Assembly (NCBI RefSeq): GCF_007830615.1
Contig: NZ_VLLI01000009.1
Location: 62,001 to 126,000, forward strand
Reading direction: 5' to 3'
Origin: Mucilaginibacter frigoritolerans
GTDB taxonomy: Bacteria; Bacteroidota; Bacteroidia; Sphingobacteriales; Sphingobacteriaceae
DNA length: 64,000 nt
Part shown: piece by piece, positions 8,871 through 18,080 of the stretch
Position numbering within the stretch: position 1 is the first letter of the stretch
Layout: every line of letters begins with the position of its first letter
Notes under the pieces: model-generated
What the model saw: the letters and a program-made list of their open reading frames with translations, nothing else
Databases searched by the model: none
Told to the model about the DNA's origin: nothing
Translations under genes and position numbers: made by a program

Positions 8871-10256
8871 TTAGTTTGCTTTTGCTGTAAAAAACGAATT
8901 TGCATTTACCTGTTTATTCAAATCCGGACTGATGATCATTCCGGCTACAAATGGTTTGCCTGAAAGATAGTTGCTCAGGTATTTTAAAATATCTGCTTTG
9001 GTTACTTTCTGATAATCGTCAGTAATATTCGTATAAAAATTTAATGAGGTACTGCACCAGTTATAACTTACCTGGCTTGGCAATGATGATGGTTTTTCCT
9101 TACTGCGTATATTATCCCGGAATAAAATAGCTTTCGCGTCTTTCATTTGTTCATCTGAATAATAATCAGGATTCGTAAATTGTGTAAGCTGATTTATAAC
9201 TTCGTCATAACATTCTTTTATTTTATTAGGATTTGGCACCACAAATATGGTTATTGGGCCCACATATTTGCTGGTTTGATAACTTATAGACGCATAACTT
9301 GCCAGTCCTTTATCAACTAATGCCTGTTGAAATTTTGAAGAATTTAAACCCAACATGGTCGAAAAAACGTCAGCAGCTACTGTCGATGCCGAATCTGTAA
9401 GGAAGGATGGGCCCTGCCACGCAAACTCAATATAGGGCGTGCGAGCTATAGTACTTTCTTTTACAAAGTAATTAGTTTTTGCAAGAGGCTTAAAGTCTGG
9501 AATAGGGTATTTCTGGATAGGATCAAACCCGCTGCTTGCCCAGTCGCCAAAAATAGCTTCGGCCATTTTAAAAGCTTCTTCATGTTTTACGTCGCCGCAA
9601 ATGGTCAACAAACTATTATTGGGGAAATAATACTTATTTTTAATGATCATCATTTTTTCGGGTGTGGCCGTATTAATTATGTTATGTATTCCAATAGGAT
9701 TTTTACGTGTATACAAATCGCCCCATAAAAGTTTATCAACTTCATTTTCTAACTGAAAGCCCGGACTGCTTTCTGCCCGCTGAAACTCGCCATCAACCAC
9801 TACCCGTTCTTTTTTCATATCTTCTTCACGGTAAATAGGAAATCTAATAGCTGCATTTAAAAATTTAAGCCCGGCGTTAAGACTATCTCTGTCAAAAGTA
9901 AAAAAGTAATTAACGCGTTCTGTGCTGGTAGTTCCATTAAAGATTGCACCAAGCTCCTGAATACGCTTCAGTAATTTCTCCTGGGTCGGATAATCCTTAT
10001 TCGCTTTAAAAAACATGTGCTCAAATAAATGCGAAAGGCCGTTGTAAACCGAATCTTCTGTGAATGACCCGTTTTTTACAGCAATTTCAACTGTAGCCAG
10101 CGGAACTTTGGCATTTTCAATAACAAGCACCTGCAATCCGTTAGGCAATTGTTTCCAATAATAGCCCTGTGGTAAGGAAAGTTGTGCATAAGAGCCTAAT
10201 GAAAACAGCAGACCCGGCAAGCATAATAGTAAGCGTTTAATAAAAGTTGATGCCAT
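8871..10256 (-). CDS. M16-family zinc metallopeptidase, catalytic subunit
   Basis: A 461-residue periplasmic protease with signal peptide (cut near GSYAQ, residue 25). The inverted zinc-binding motif is intact: HLFEH with H76, E79 and H80. The distal zinc-ligand region (FQLENEVDKLLWGD) lies about 80 residues further on, as expected. The gene is first in a two-gene unit with the inactive M16 partner 12 nt downstream. A perfect palindrome (10269-10287) lies in its upstream region. Substrates are unknown. Confidence 0.92.
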   Translation of the reverse strand: MASTFIKRLLLCLPGLLFSLGSYAQLSLPQGYYWKQLPNGLQVLVIENAKVPLATVEIAVKNGSFTEDSVYNGLSHLFEHMFFKANKDYPTQEKLLKRIQELGAIFNGTTSTERVNYFFTFDRDSLNAGLKFLNAAIRFPIYREEDMKKERVVVDGEFQRAESSPGFQLENEVDKLLWGDLYTRKNPIGIHNIINTATPEKMMIIKNKYYFPNNSLLTICGDVKHEEAFKMAEAIFGDWASSGFDPIQKYPIPDFKPLAKTNYFVKESTIARTPYIEFAWQGPSFLTDSASTVAADVFSTMLGLNSSKFQQALVDKGLASYASISYQTSKYVGPITIFVVPNPNKIKECYDEVINQLTQFTNPDYYSDEQMKDAKAILFRDNIRSKEKPSSLPSQVSYNWCSTSLNFYTNITDDYQKVTKADILKYLSNYLSGKPFVAGMIISPDLNKQVNANSFFTAKAN

Positions 10257-10268
10257 ATAATTTGTACG

Positions 10269-10287
10269 TTAAGGTTACAGACCTTAA
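10269..10287. promoter_or_regulatory. Perfect palindrome upstream of the M16 unit
   Basis: TTAAGGT-TACAG-ACCTTAA, 13 nt before the M16 start on the minus strand. It could be an operator or a 5'-UTR hairpin. No known regulator is matched. Confidence 0.4.
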
Positions 10288-10458
10288 ATATAATGATATA
10301 GCTATTTTTATCACTAAAAAATCAGTTGCAAAATCAAAAATTTAACACATTTTATAATAATCATAAAAAACAAAGCAGCCTTGTTGTAAAAAATAAATTA
10401 GCTATTGTAAAAGGAACATTAGTCTTTATATTTAAAAACCGGCAATTTTACGTCGTGA

Positions 10459-10480
10459 TGAGGGTTTTGCTTAACCCTCA
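10459..10480 (+). promoter_or_regulatory. Hairpin in the leader of the sialate esterase gene
   Basis: TGAGGGTT and AACCCTCA form a perfect 8-bp stem with a 6-nt loop, ending 17 nt before the ATG at 10498. Position suggests an effect on translation initiation or mRNA stability. Confidence 0.45.
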
Positions 10481-10497
10481 GTTTTATAGCAGTTATT

Positions 10498-12477
10498 ATG
10501 AATCAAACAATAATGAGGCCCCTTTTTACAGCACTGTTAATAATCGGTTTGTTTTTACAGGCCAGTGCACAACTTACTACAGCTAAGCTTTTTGGCAGCC
10601 ACATGGTTTTACAACGCAATCAACCGGTAACCATTTGGGGATGGAGTACCAAAAACGCCAAAATAATGGTAAGCTTTAACGGGCAGCAGGTAAGTGCTAA
10701 AGCAGATGCAAAAGGAAATTGGAAAGTTTTATTAAAACCAATGGAAGCTGGCGGTCCCTATGAAATGAAAATTTCTTCAGGAAATGAACAACTGGATTAT
10801 ACAGATATAATGATGGGAGAGGTATGGATCTGTTCTGGTCAGTCAAACATGGAGTTTCAGCTAAAAAATGCATATGGTTTTAAACAAGAGCAAAAGAATG
10901 CTGCGCAAATGCCCATTAGGCAATTTCATGTGCCCGATAAAATAAGCCTCCAACCCGAGCAAAAGCTAAGTGGTGGCGAATGGGTTAAGGCTGACACAAA
11001 TACCGTTGGTGACTTTACGGCAGTAGGTTATTTTTTCGCGAAAAAGCTTGCGCAAAATCTGCATGTTACTGTTGGACTAATCAGCAGCAATTGGGGCGGT
11101 ACACAGGTGGAAGATTGGATAAGTAAAGATGCTATGCTTGCATCTCCTGGACTGAATGAAGTTGCCAAATCATTACCTACTAATTGGGATGATTTAAAAA
11201 TAAGAATTGATAAACAGTTAAAACAATACGCCTATCGCAATCAACCGGTTGTAAACTATACTATTGATGGCTTAGCAGGTGAACCTGCTTCTTTTTTCAG
11301 CACCTGGCAAAATGGGAATGCTCCCGGTTCATGGGAATGGATGGGCAAGTTATATTCATATAGGGGCGAAGGCTTTATGCAGCGTACCATTAAACTAGAT
11401 AGTTCTTATTCCAAAGCCAAATCCGTACTTCATTTAGGTACCACTGATGCCGACATGGCATTGTACATTAACGGAAAACTCATCAAAAACGGTTCACTTG
11501 CTCCCGGCTATCAGCTTGATTTACCTGCCGGTGCCTGGAAAGGCGGTGATAACAGTTTACTGATTCAGCTATTGTCCAAACAGAAAAAGGAAACTTGGTT
11601 TGGTATGGGGATAAACGGTATTGGTAACGATATCAATATCCAGTTTGCGGATACAACGGTCAATATGGCTGACGGATACTGGAAGACCATGCCGGATTTA
11701 AGCAAACCGTATCATTTTGACTTTTTGCCTAATAATACAGCCTCAATGCTCTATAATTCCATGATCAAACCGCTTATCCCTTATGCTATAGCCGGAGTAA
11801 TCTGGTATCAGGGGGAATCAAATGCCGACAGGTCTTGCCAATACCGTACCAGCTTTCCACTGCTTATAGCGGATTGGCGAAGCCAGTGGAAAAGTGATCT
11901 TCCCTTCCTGTTTGTGCAGCTTTCATCATTCGGGGGCTTTCAGAACAGCAATATAGGCAGCGGCTGGGCCGAACTGCGGGAAGCCCAAACGCTAACCCTG
12001 CAATTACCAAACACAGGTATGGCTGTTACAACGGATATTGGCGATGCTTTTAATATTCATCCAAAAGATAAAGCTGATGTAGGCATTAGATTGGCTAACA
12101 AAGCATTAACCATAACCTATCATTTAACAGGTTTTACCGAAAGTCCGCTTTATAGCTCATCTGAATTTAAAGATGGCTATGCACTGGTCAATTTTAGCCA
12201 TGCCGAAAACGGATTAATAGTAAAAGATAAATATGGCTACGTACGTGGCTTTGAATTGGCTGGCGCCGATCATAAATTCTACTATGCTCAGGCTGTTATT
12301 ACTGCAGATAATAAAGTAAAAGTTTGGTGCAGCCAGGTACCTCAACCGGTAGCTGTACGTTATGCCTGGACAGATGCTCCCATTGATGCCAACCTGTTTA
12401 CAAAGGATGGCATCCCGGTTAGTGCGTTTCGTTCTGATAGCTGGAAAGGAATAACAGAAGGCAAAAAGTTTGAATAG
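10498..12477 (+). CDS. Sialate O-acetylesterase-family protein
   Basis: A 659-residue secreted SGNH-type esterase expected to remove O-acetyl groups from sialic acids or other acetylated glycans in the periplasm. It has a signal peptide (ending LQASAQ), an N-terminal beta domain (HMVLQRNQPVTIWGW), the catalytic serine block GEVWICSGQSNMEF (about residue 108), a jelly-roll-like insertion with GTTDADMALYINGK, and a second SGNH block GVIWYQGESNAD. The ATG at 10513 is an alternative start. Stands alone; no glycan-utilisation SusCD pair is adjacent. Confidence 0.9.
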   Translation: MNQTIMRPLFTALLIIGLFLQASAQLTTAKLFGSHMVLQRNQPVTIWGWSTKNAKIMVSFNGQQVSAKADAKGNWKVLLKPMEAGGPYEMKISSGNEQLDYTDIMMGEVWICSGQSNMEFQLKNAYGFKQEQKNAAQMPIRQFHVPDKISLQPEQKLSGGEWVKADTNTVGDFTAVGYFFAKKLAQNLHVTVGLISSNWGGTQVEDWISKDAMLASPGLNEVAKSLPTNWDDLKIRIDKQLKQYAYRNQPVVNYTIDGLAGEPASFFSTWQNGNAPGSWEWMGKLYSYRGEGFMQRTIKLDSSYSKAKSVLHLGTTDADMALYINGKLIKNGSLAPGYQLDLPAGAWKGGDNSLLIQLLSKQKKETWFGMGINGIGNDINIQFADTTVNMADGYWKTMPDLSKPYHFDFLPNNTASMLYNSMIKPLIPYAIAGVIWYQGESNADRSCQYRTSFPLLIADWRSQWKSDLPFLFVQLSSFGGFQNSNIGSGWAELREAQTLTLQLPNTGMAVTTDIGDAFNIHPKDKADVGIRLANKALTITYHLTGFTESPLYSSSEFKDGYALVNFSHAENGLIVKDKYGYVRGFELAGADHKFYYAQAVITADNKVKVWCSQVPQPVAVRYAWTDAPIDANLFTKDGIPVSAFRSDSWKGITEGKKFE

Positions 12478-12493
12478 TTGTTGTTTGGGATAT

Positions 12494-12501
12494 TATCTTT
12501 G
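12494..12501 (+). promoter_or_regulatory. -7 promoter box upstream of the HdeD-like gene
   Basis: TATCTTTG matches TAnnTTTG. It lies 112 nt before the HdeD-like ATG, giving a leader of about 105 nt that holds the palindrome at 12513-12529. Confidence 0.55.
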
Positions 12502-12512
12502 ACCAACATGTT

Positions 12513-12529
12513 GTGGATTTATAATCCAC
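12513..12529 (+). promoter_or_regulatory. Perfect palindrome at the start of the HdeD-like leader
   Basis: GTGGATT-TAT-AATCCAC, 11 nt after the promoter box, so within the first 25 nt of the predicted transcript. Candidate operator or transcript-protecting 5' hairpin. Confidence 0.45.
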
Positions 12530-12613
12530 GAAACAGAATTTTAATGCCTTATAAAATAATTCTTCGTTCTTAAAACTTTTCCCTCACCAGTAAGTTACTG
12601 TAAAAAAGAAATT

Positions 12614-13138
12614 ATGGATTTAGGAATTGACCGTAGCATTCGCCACTGGTGGGTGTTTTTAATCAGAGGGATATTGTTTGTACTGGTAGGAATTTATATG
12701 ATAGCCTCACCTGTGGCTAGTTTTATCACCTTAGGGTTTTTATTTGGCCTTATCATTTTTGTTGCAGGGGTATCCGAACTGTTTCACGTAGTGCAGGACC
12801 GTACGCAAACAGGCCGCAGTTGGCATTTAATGCTGGGTATTATCGACTTGATTTTAGGTGCTGTACTCATGAGCCATGTAACGGCCAGTATGGCTATATT
12901 ACGTATTGTATTGGGCCTGTGGTTTCTGTTCAGAGGTGTATCTTTATTTATGTTTTTACGACGCACCGGCAGTTCATGGTTGCTGATAGCAGGGGCAGCT
13001 CTAACCTTTATTTTTGGCCTGCTCATCTTATTTAACCCAACTTTTGGCGATCTAACCATCATTATATGGACAGCTATTGCATTTATTGTTACCGGATTTT
13101 TTAACATTGCAATAGGTTTAATGATGAGAAGAGGATGA
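12614..13138 (+). CDS. HdeD-family (DUF308) membrane protein
   Basis: A 174-residue inner-membrane protein with six predicted hydrophobic helices spaced as in HdeD/DUF308, for example IRGILFVLVGIYMIASPVAS at 15-34 and LLIAGAALTFIFGLLILFNP at 119-138. The E. coli relative is linked to acid resistance; here the role is only inferred from the family. It has its own promoter with a palindromic leader and no operon partner. Confidence 0.85.
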   Translation: MDLGIDRSIRHWWVFLIRGILFVLVGIYMIASPVASFITLGFLFGLIIFVAGVSELFHVVQDRTQTGRSWHLMLGIIDLILGAVLMSHVTASMAILRIVLGLWFLFRGVSLFMFLRRTGSSWLLIAGAALTFIFGLLILFNPTFGDLTIIIWTAIAFIVTGFFNIAIGLMMRRG

Positions 13139-13224
13139 TGAAAAACCAGCTTATTTAGAGTGAAAGTTCAATTAAAACAGACTATAATATTTGAAAATAA
13201 AAGCCAAACTGAATTAAAGGAATG

Positions 13225-13232
13225 TATTTTTG
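13225..13232 (+). promoter_or_regulatory. -7 promoter box of the tautomerase gene
   Basis: TATTTTTG matches TAnnTTTG and ends 19 nt before the ATG at 13252. Because it lies inside the longer reading frame beginning at 13222, it supports the later start. Confidence 0.5.
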
Positions 13233-13251
13233 GCTTATTAAATTTCACATT

Positions 13252-13632
13252 ATGCCATTGATAACATTAACCCTTTTAAAAGGAAGGGATGCTACTGAAA
13301 AAAGAAATATTTGCGATGCTGTACATGCCGCTTTAGTTAACAACGGGGTGCCAGCTGCCGATCGTTTTCAACGCATCATAGAGCTTGAACCTGAAAACTT
13401 TATTTATAACGCCAATTATCCCGACTTGGAGGTTGCCCGTACAGACAAATTTGTAATGATAGAAATTTTGCTTTCTGTGGGACGAAGCGTAAAAATAAAG
13501 CGTAAAATTCTGGCTGATTTGATGGAAAACCTGAAGAACAAGCAAATATCACCCAATGATGTAATGGTGTGTTTTAAAGAAACAGCCTGGGAAAATTGGG
13601 CATTTGCCAATGGTACCCAAATTCATATTTAA
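13252..13632 (+). CDS. Tautomerase-family protein
   Basis: A 126-residue protein of the 4-oxalocrotonate tautomerase/MIF superfamily (Tautomerase_2-like). With the ATG at 13252 the product begins MPLITLTLLKGRDATEKR, exposing the catalytic N-terminal proline after Met removal; the longer frame from 13222 would bury it. The body has the two beta-alpha-beta units typical of this group and a C-terminal FKETAWENWAFANG. Substrate is unknown. Confidence 0.85.
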   Translation: MPLITLTLLKGRDATEKRNICDAVHAALVNNGVPAADRFQRIIELEPENFIYNANYPDLEVARTDKFVMIEILLSVGRSVKIKRKILADLMENLKNKQISPNDVMVCFKETAWENWAFANGTQIHI

Positions 13633-13726
13633 GCTAAAAATAGCTGAGTCCTAATTTTATTATTAAACTGCCTTAAACTTATTTATTGGCAAAGAGTCAG
13701 ACAATTGTTTTACAAATATCCATTAC

Positions 13727-14218
13727 ATGAAAAAGCTAATCACTTTAACACTTCTTCTTTTTTCATCCTATTATTGCTTTTCGCAACAAACACTGCTTCG
13801 CTATTATAATGGCAAGCAAAGGAAACACTTTTACACTACCGATTTTAATGAATATGGCAATGGCAAAAATGGCTGGGTACTAGAAGGGCCGGCTTGCACC
13901 GTTTATACTGCCGAAGACAGGGGCAGAAGTATAGTGCCGTTATTCCGTTATTTTAACAAACAAACCGGCGATCATTATTATACGCTTCGTTATGAGGAAT
14001 ATGGCAGGGGAGGAAACGGTTATTACCTGGAAGGCCCTGCTTGTTATATCAATATGTACCAGGCACCCGGATCAGTACCTTTATTAAAATACTTTAACCC
14101 ATATACAGGCGATCACTTTTATACCATTGACAGGCATGAACTTGGGCGTGGCGGATTTGATGGATACCAGTTTAAAGGCGTGGAAGGTTTTGTATATCCA
14201 GCCAATCCTCAGCGTTAA
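13727..14218 (+). CDS. Secreted protein with three DUF5648-like repeats
   Basis: A 163-residue exported protein (signal peptide ending YYCFSQ, residue 20). It is built of three repeats of about 45 residues: LLRYYNGKQRKHFYTTDFNEYG, then PLFRYFNKQTGDHYYTLRYEEYG, then PLLKYFNPYTGDHFYTIDRHELG, each followed by a G-rich turn and a Y-x-(L/F)-(E/K)-G strand. The pattern matches DUF5648, a beta-rich repeat of unknown function found at surfaces. No catalytic residues are evident. Confidence 0.8.
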   Translation: MKKLITLTLLLFSSYYCFSQQTLLRYYNGKQRKHFYTTDFNEYGNGKNGWVLEGPACTVYTAEDRGRSIVPLFRYFNKQTGDHYYTLRYEEYGRGGNGYYLEGPACYINMYQAPGSVPLLKYFNPYTGDHFYTIDRHELGRGGFDGYQFKGVEGFVYPANPQR

Positions 14219-14229
14219 TAAAAAATACT

Positions 14230-14649
14230 TTATATCATATAATGCTCAACAATATCGGCCGGGATCTTAGCTCCCCGGCCGGTTTGCATATCTATCATCA
14301 CATAGTCAAACCAGCCATCGCAGCAAACCTTACGTGTGGCTTTATTGGTGATTACAAAACTTACCCGGCAACCTTTTTCATCGATACTTTCAATGCCTGT
14401 TTTTACTGTAAAGTAATCACCCATTGTTAATGCACGTTTATAGTCAACATGGGCAGTGCGTACTACCCAGCCATATCCGCGTTCCATAAACTTTTCTATA
14501 GCCATGCCATAGCACCGCTCCATCTGGTCATACCGGGCTGCAAGCACATAATCAAAGTATTTACTGTTATGCACATGATGAAACATATCAATATCATCAG
14601 GTCTTACACGAAATTCAGTCTCAAAAGTAGCGTAAACAGGAGTTTCCAT
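14230..14649 (-). CDS. Acyl-CoA thioesterase, YbgC/4HBT hot-dog family
   Basis: A 139-residue hot-dog-fold thioesterase. The start is the ATG at 14649 (METPVYATFETEFRVRPDDID), chosen because a perfect promoter box ends 4 nt before it; the longer frame to 14664 overlaps the box. The signature DIDMFHHVHNSKYFDYVLAARYD carries the catalytic Asp of 4-hydroxybenzoyl-CoA thioesterase-like enzymes. It likely hydrolyses acyl-CoA thioesters in the cytoplasm; the chain-length specificity is unknown. Divergent from rpsO. Confidence 0.88.
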   Translation of the reverse strand: METPVYATFETEFRVRPDDIDMFHHVHNSKYFDYVLAARYDQMERCYGMAIEKFMERGYGWVVRTAHVDYKRALTMGDYFTVKTGIESIDEKGCRVSFVITNKATRKVCCDGWFDYVMIDMQTGRGAKIPADIVEHYMI

Positions 14650-14653
14650 ACCG

Positions 14654-14661
14654 CAAAGATA
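14654..14661 (-). promoter_or_regulatory. -7 promoter box of the thioesterase gene (leaderless configuration)
   Basis: TATCTTTG on the minus strand followed by CGGT and the ATG at 14649, a 4-nt gap. Confidence 0.7.
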
Positions 14662-14798
14662 CATTTGAGTTGATTAAGTCACCATAGTTTCGTTAGGGAT
14701 TGCAACGGATACCTGATAATGTTTTAAACGCTGTTGGAATATTACCCGGTTTAAATAATCAGCCCAGTAATTCATCCCAACAATAACCAAATAAACGC

Positions 14799-14828
14799 TT
14801 GTTTTTTATACAAAATAACTTACCTTTG
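14799..14828 (+). promoter_or_regulatory. rpsO promoter
   Basis: TTG (14799-14801), 19-nt spacer, then TACCTTTG (14821-14828): a full match to the Bacteroidota -33/-7 promoter. The rpsO ATG follows 45 nt later. Confidence 0.8.
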
Positions 14829-14873
14829 CACCTCAATTAATCAAATTATTTACGCTTTAGTATTATTCAAGTA

Positions 14874-15152
14874 ATGTATTTAAGTAAAGAAGCAAAAACA
14901 GAGATTTTTGCAAAACATGGTAAAAGTGCTACTGACACTGGTTCAGCTGAAGGTCAGGTTGCATTATTTACCACCCGTATCGCGCATTTAACAGGGCACC
15001 TGAAAAAGAACAAACACGATTTTTCAACCCAATTATCATTGCAAAAACTAGTAGGTAAACGCCGTGCATTGCTGGCTTACCTCTACAAAAAAGATATTGA
15101 AAGATATCGTGCTATCATCAAAGCTTTACAGCTAAGAGATATCATTAAGTAA
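14874..15152 (+). CDS. rpsO: 30S ribosomal protein S15
   Basis: Primary 16S-rRNA-binding protein of the small subunit platform. The 92-residue product has the S15 signature: KHGKSATDTGSAEGQVALFT, LTGHLKKNKHDFSTQLSL and LVGKRRALLAYLYKKDIERY. It has a strong promoter and is followed by a rho-independent terminator, then pnp, the classical rpsO-pnp order. Confidence 0.98.
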   Translation: MYLSKEAKTEIFAKHGKSATDTGSAEGQVALFTTRIAHLTGHLKKNKHDFSTQLSLQKLVGKRRALLAYLYKKDIERYRAIIKALQLRDIIK

Positions 15153-15170
15153 TTCTTTCGCATTTTTTTT

Positions 15171-15203
15171 AAAAGCCATCTCAAATTAGGGGATGGCTTT
15201 TTT
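15171..15203 (+). terminator. Terminator between rpsO and pnp
   Basis: AAAAGCCATC (15171-15180) pairs with GATGGCTTTT (15192-15201), followed by T residues. Confidence 0.85.
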
Positions 15204-15305
15204 ACTTTTAACCATCATAAGTTACCGGTAATAAACAGCTTGTGACAGTTAGCCTCATAAAGGCAAATACCTATTGAAAAACAATATACACACAAATAAA
15301 AAACC

Positions 15306-15332
15306 GATGCGCCCTAAAGATGAAAGCGCATC
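15306..15332 (+). promoter_or_regulatory. Stem-loop in the pnp leader
   Basis: GATGCGC (15306-15312) and GCGCATC (15326-15332) form a perfect GC-rich 7-bp stem with a 13-nt loop, ending 14 nt before the pnp ATG at 15347. In enterobacteria pnp is autoregulated through a leader hairpin; a similar role here is only inferred. The upstream in-frame ATG at 15320 lies in the loop, arguing for the later start. Confidence 0.5.
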
Positions 15333-15346
15333 ACAACGAAAAAAAA

Positions 15347-17470
15347 ATGAATGTAATTAAAAAAGTGATCGATTTAGGCGACGGCCGCACCATCGAGATC
15401 GAAACCGGAAAACTGGCCAAACAAGCTGATGGATCTGTAGTAATTAAAATGGGCGACACCATGTTACTTGCTACCGTTGTTTCTTCACCTGAAGCAAAAG
15501 AAGGCGTTGATTTTTTACCGCTTTCTGTTGACTATCAGGAAAAATATGCGGCTACTGGCCGTATCCCCGGAGGATTTTTACGCCGTGAAGCGCGTTTATC
15601 AGACTATGAAGTATTAATTTCACGTCTGGTTGATCGTGCTTTACGCCCAATGTTCCCTGAAGATTATCATGCTGATACACAAGTAATGATTTCTTTAATT
15701 TCTGCCGATAAAGACATTATGCCTGATTGCCTTGCAGGTTTAGCTGCTTCAGCTGCCCTGTCAGTATCAGATATTCCTTTTAATGGCCCAATATCAGAAG
15801 TACGTGTTGCTAAAGTTGATGGTCAATTAATAATAAACCCAACTCTGAGCCAATTGGAGCATGCCACTTTAGAGTTCATCGTAGCTGGTTCTGAGCACGA
15901 CATCAACATGGTTGAAGGTGAATCAAAAGAGATTCAGGAAGATGAACTGGTTGAAGCAATTAAATTTGCACACACCGCTATTAAACACCAGTGTTTTATT
16001 CAGAAAGAATTAACTATTGCTGTTGGTAAAACTGAAAAACGCGTTTATAGCCACGAAAATAGCAATGAAGAACTTAAAAAAGCTATCTATGCTGCAACCT
16101 ACGATCAGGTTTATGCGATAGCTGCCGCTGCTTCTGCAAAAGAAGAGCGTGCCGCTAAGTTTAAAGAAGTAAGAGATGCCTACATCGAAACACTTGGTGA
16201 AATTGATGATGTTACTAAATTTCTTGCTAAAAAATACTACCACGATGTGGAGTATGACGCTATCCGTAACCTGGTATTAGATGAAGGAAAACGTTTAGAT
16301 GGTCGTACTACTACCCAGATTCGCCCGATATGGAGCGAGGTTGGTTATTTGCCATCTGCACATGGTTCAGCTGTATTCACCCGTGGTGAAACACAATCAT
16401 TAACTACTGTTACTTTAGGTGCTAAGGATGATGAGCAAATGATTGATGGTGCGTTTATCAATGGCTACCAAAAATTCCTTTTACATTACAATTTCCCAGG
16501 TTTTTCAACTGGTGAAGTTCGCCCGAACAGGGGAGCTGGCCGTCGTGAAATTGGTCATGGTAACCTGGCTATGCGTTCGTTAAAACAAGTATTACCTGCT
16601 GATGATGAAAACCCGTACACTATACGTGTGGTTTCTGACATTTTAGAATCAAATGGTTCATCATCAATGGCTACAGTTTGTGCTGGTACATTAGCTTTGA
16701 TGGATGCAGGTATTAAAATTAAATCACCTGTATCTGGTATTGCAATGGGTTTAATCACCAATGAGATGGGTACCAAATATGCTATCCTTTCTGATATTTT
16801 GGGTGATGAAGATCACTTAGGCGATATGGACTTTAAAGTAACCGGTACTGTAAATGGTATTGTTGCTTGTCAGATGGATTTAAAAATCAATGGTTTATCA
16901 TACGAAGTATTAGGTAAAGCCTTACATCAGGCTAAAGAAGGTCGTTTGCACATTCTTGGCGAAATGAAGAAAACCATTGAGCAACCCCGTGAAGATTACA
17001 AACCACATGCTCCGCGTATCATCACCATTAAAATTGATAAAGAATTTATTGGTGCAGTTATTGGGCCCGGCGGTAAAATTATCCAGGAAATGCAACGTGA
17101 AACAGGCGCTACTATATCAATAGAAGAAGTTGGCAACCAGGGTATAGTTCAAATATTTGCTGATAATAAAGAGTCAATTGATAAAGCAGTATCCCGTATT
17201 AAAGCCATCGCTTCAAAACCTGAAGTTGGTGAAATTTACGAAGGAAAAGTAAAATCAATTATGCCTTTCGGTGCATTTGTTGAAATTATGCCGGGTAAAG
17301 ACGGATTGTTGCACATTTCTGAAATTGACCACCGCAGAATTGAAACTATGGATGGTATTTTTGAAATTGGCGATGAAGTCCGTGTAAAATTGCTTGATAT
17401 TGATAAGCAAGGTAAATTAAAACTTTCAAGAAAAGTTTTATTACCGCGCCCTGAAAGCACTAAGAGCTAA
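15347..17470 (+). CDS. pnp: Polynucleotide phosphorylase (3'-5' exoribonuclease)
   Basis: Phosphorolytic RNA-degrading enzyme, 707 residues with this start ([19 protein letters not shown]). Domains in order: RNase PH 1 (about 5-140), an alpha-helical linker, RNase PH 2 (about 310-540; [41 protein letters not shown]), KH (about 560-620; [20 protein letters not shown]) and S1 (about 628-700; [20 protein letters not shown]). An alternative ATG at 15320 would add nine residues. A leader hairpin suggests post-transcriptional control. Confidence 0.98.
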   Translation: MNVIKKVIDLGDGRTIEIETGKLAKQADGSVVIKMGDTMLLATVVSSPEAKEGVDFLPLSVDYQEKYAATGRIPGGFLRREARLSDYEVLISRLVDRALRPMFPEDYHADTQVMISLISADKDIMPDCLAGLAASAALSVSDIPFNGPISEVRVAKVDGQLIINPTLSQLEHATLEFIVAGSEHDINMVEGESKEIQEDELVEAIKFAHTAIKHQCFIQKELTIAVGKTEKRVYSHENSNEELKKAIYAATYDQVYAIAAAASAKEERAAKFKEVRDAYIETLGEIDDVTKFLAKKYYHDVEYDAIRNLVLDEGKRLDGRTTTQIRPIWSEVGYLPSAHGSAVFTRGETQSLTTVTLGAKDDEQMIDGAFINGYQKFLLHYNFPGFSTGEVRPNRGAGRREIGHGNLAMRSLKQVLPADDENPYTIRVVSDILESNGSSSMATVCAGTLALMDAGIKIKSPVSGIAMGLITNEMGTKYAILSDILGDEDHLGDMDFKVTGTVNGIVACQMDLKINGLSYEVLGKALHQAKEGRLHILGEMKKTIEQPREDYKPHAPRIITIKIDKEFIGAVIGPGGKIIQEMQRETGATISIEEVGNQGIVQIFADNKESIDKAVSRIKAIASKPEVGEIYEGKVKSIMPFGAFVEIMPGKDGLLHISEIDHRRIETMDGIFEIGDEVRVKLLDIDKQGKLKLSRKVLLPRPESTKS

Positions 17471-17489
17471 AATTTATAACGTTTAAAGC

Positions 17490-17521
17490 AAATAAAGCCC
17501 TCTTTTTGAGGGTTTTATTGT
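17490..17521 (+). terminator. Terminator after pnp
   Basis: GCCCTC and GAGGGT arms around a T-rich loop, flanked by A-rich and T-rich tracts. Confidence 0.75.
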
Positions 17522-17582
17522 TTTATATTATTTTTTTTCGTTTTTTTTTCTAAAATTTAAAACAAAAAACACGTTTTTAGCT

Positions 17583-17621
17583 TCATAAAGGTTTAGAGTT
17601 AGCAGCTAATGGCCTTTATGA
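17583..17621 (+). promoter_or_regulatory. Nested inverted repeat upstream of a small orphan gene
   Basis: TCATAAAGG (17583-17591) is perfectly inverted as CCTTTATGA (17613-17621), enclosing the near-palindrome TTAGCAGCTAA. It ends 16 nt before the next ATG, so it may be a leader hairpin or operator. Confidence 0.5.
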
Positions 17622-17637
17622 CCGACCTATTGAAAAA

Positions 17638-17910
17638 ATGACTTCTACCAATAACGACCCCTTAGATTTTATCAATAATAATTCGGCCGGTATTCAAACA
17701 GGTTCGCAAGCTGATTTGGTTCAGTTGCTGCTATATGAAATTATCAGGGTTAAGGATTTGATTAAATATTACGACTCTATTCCCAATGGCGCGGGACAGC
17801 TTGGATCTTCTATATTAAATGAGCTGGTTTCAGAGGCCTATAACTCTCTCGTAAATTACGATACCATTCTGATGCAGAAATATTATGATCTGCTGCTTAA
17901 TTGTGACTAA
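17638..17910 (+). CDS. Small uncharacterised soluble protein
   Basis: A 90-residue protein I do not recognise. It has no signal peptide or membrane segment. Residues 24-90 look mainly helical with amphipathic stretches (ADLVQLLLYEIIRVKDLIKYYDSI and SILNELVSEAYNSLVNYDTILMQKYY), rich in Leu, Ile and Tyr, suggesting a small helical bundle. It stands alone between the pnp terminator and a permease gene, directly behind an inverted repeat. The reading frame and start seem sound. Confidence 0.6.
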   Translation: MTSTNNDPLDFINNNSAGIQTGSQADLVQLLLYEIIRVKDLIKYYDSIPNGAGQLGSSILNELVSEAYNSLVNYDTILMQKYYDLLLNCD

Positions 17911-18080
17911 TTGAACTCCTAATCTAATTTTTGTCTCCATGCGTTCAAAGGCGAACAGCAACTGCATCAAAACCGTACGGTGGTAAAAAGAATTATTTAT
18001 TTAAGTTGTTTATATTCTGCTATTTATGATAATGGCATTGTGTTGGATAAATTTATTCATATATTACCGTTACCATTATT

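Noticed and set aside
10326..10586. 86-codon open frame upstream of the sialate esterase
   Set aside because: Overlaps the esterase signal-peptide region in another frame, has low-complexity AT-rich composition and no start signal.
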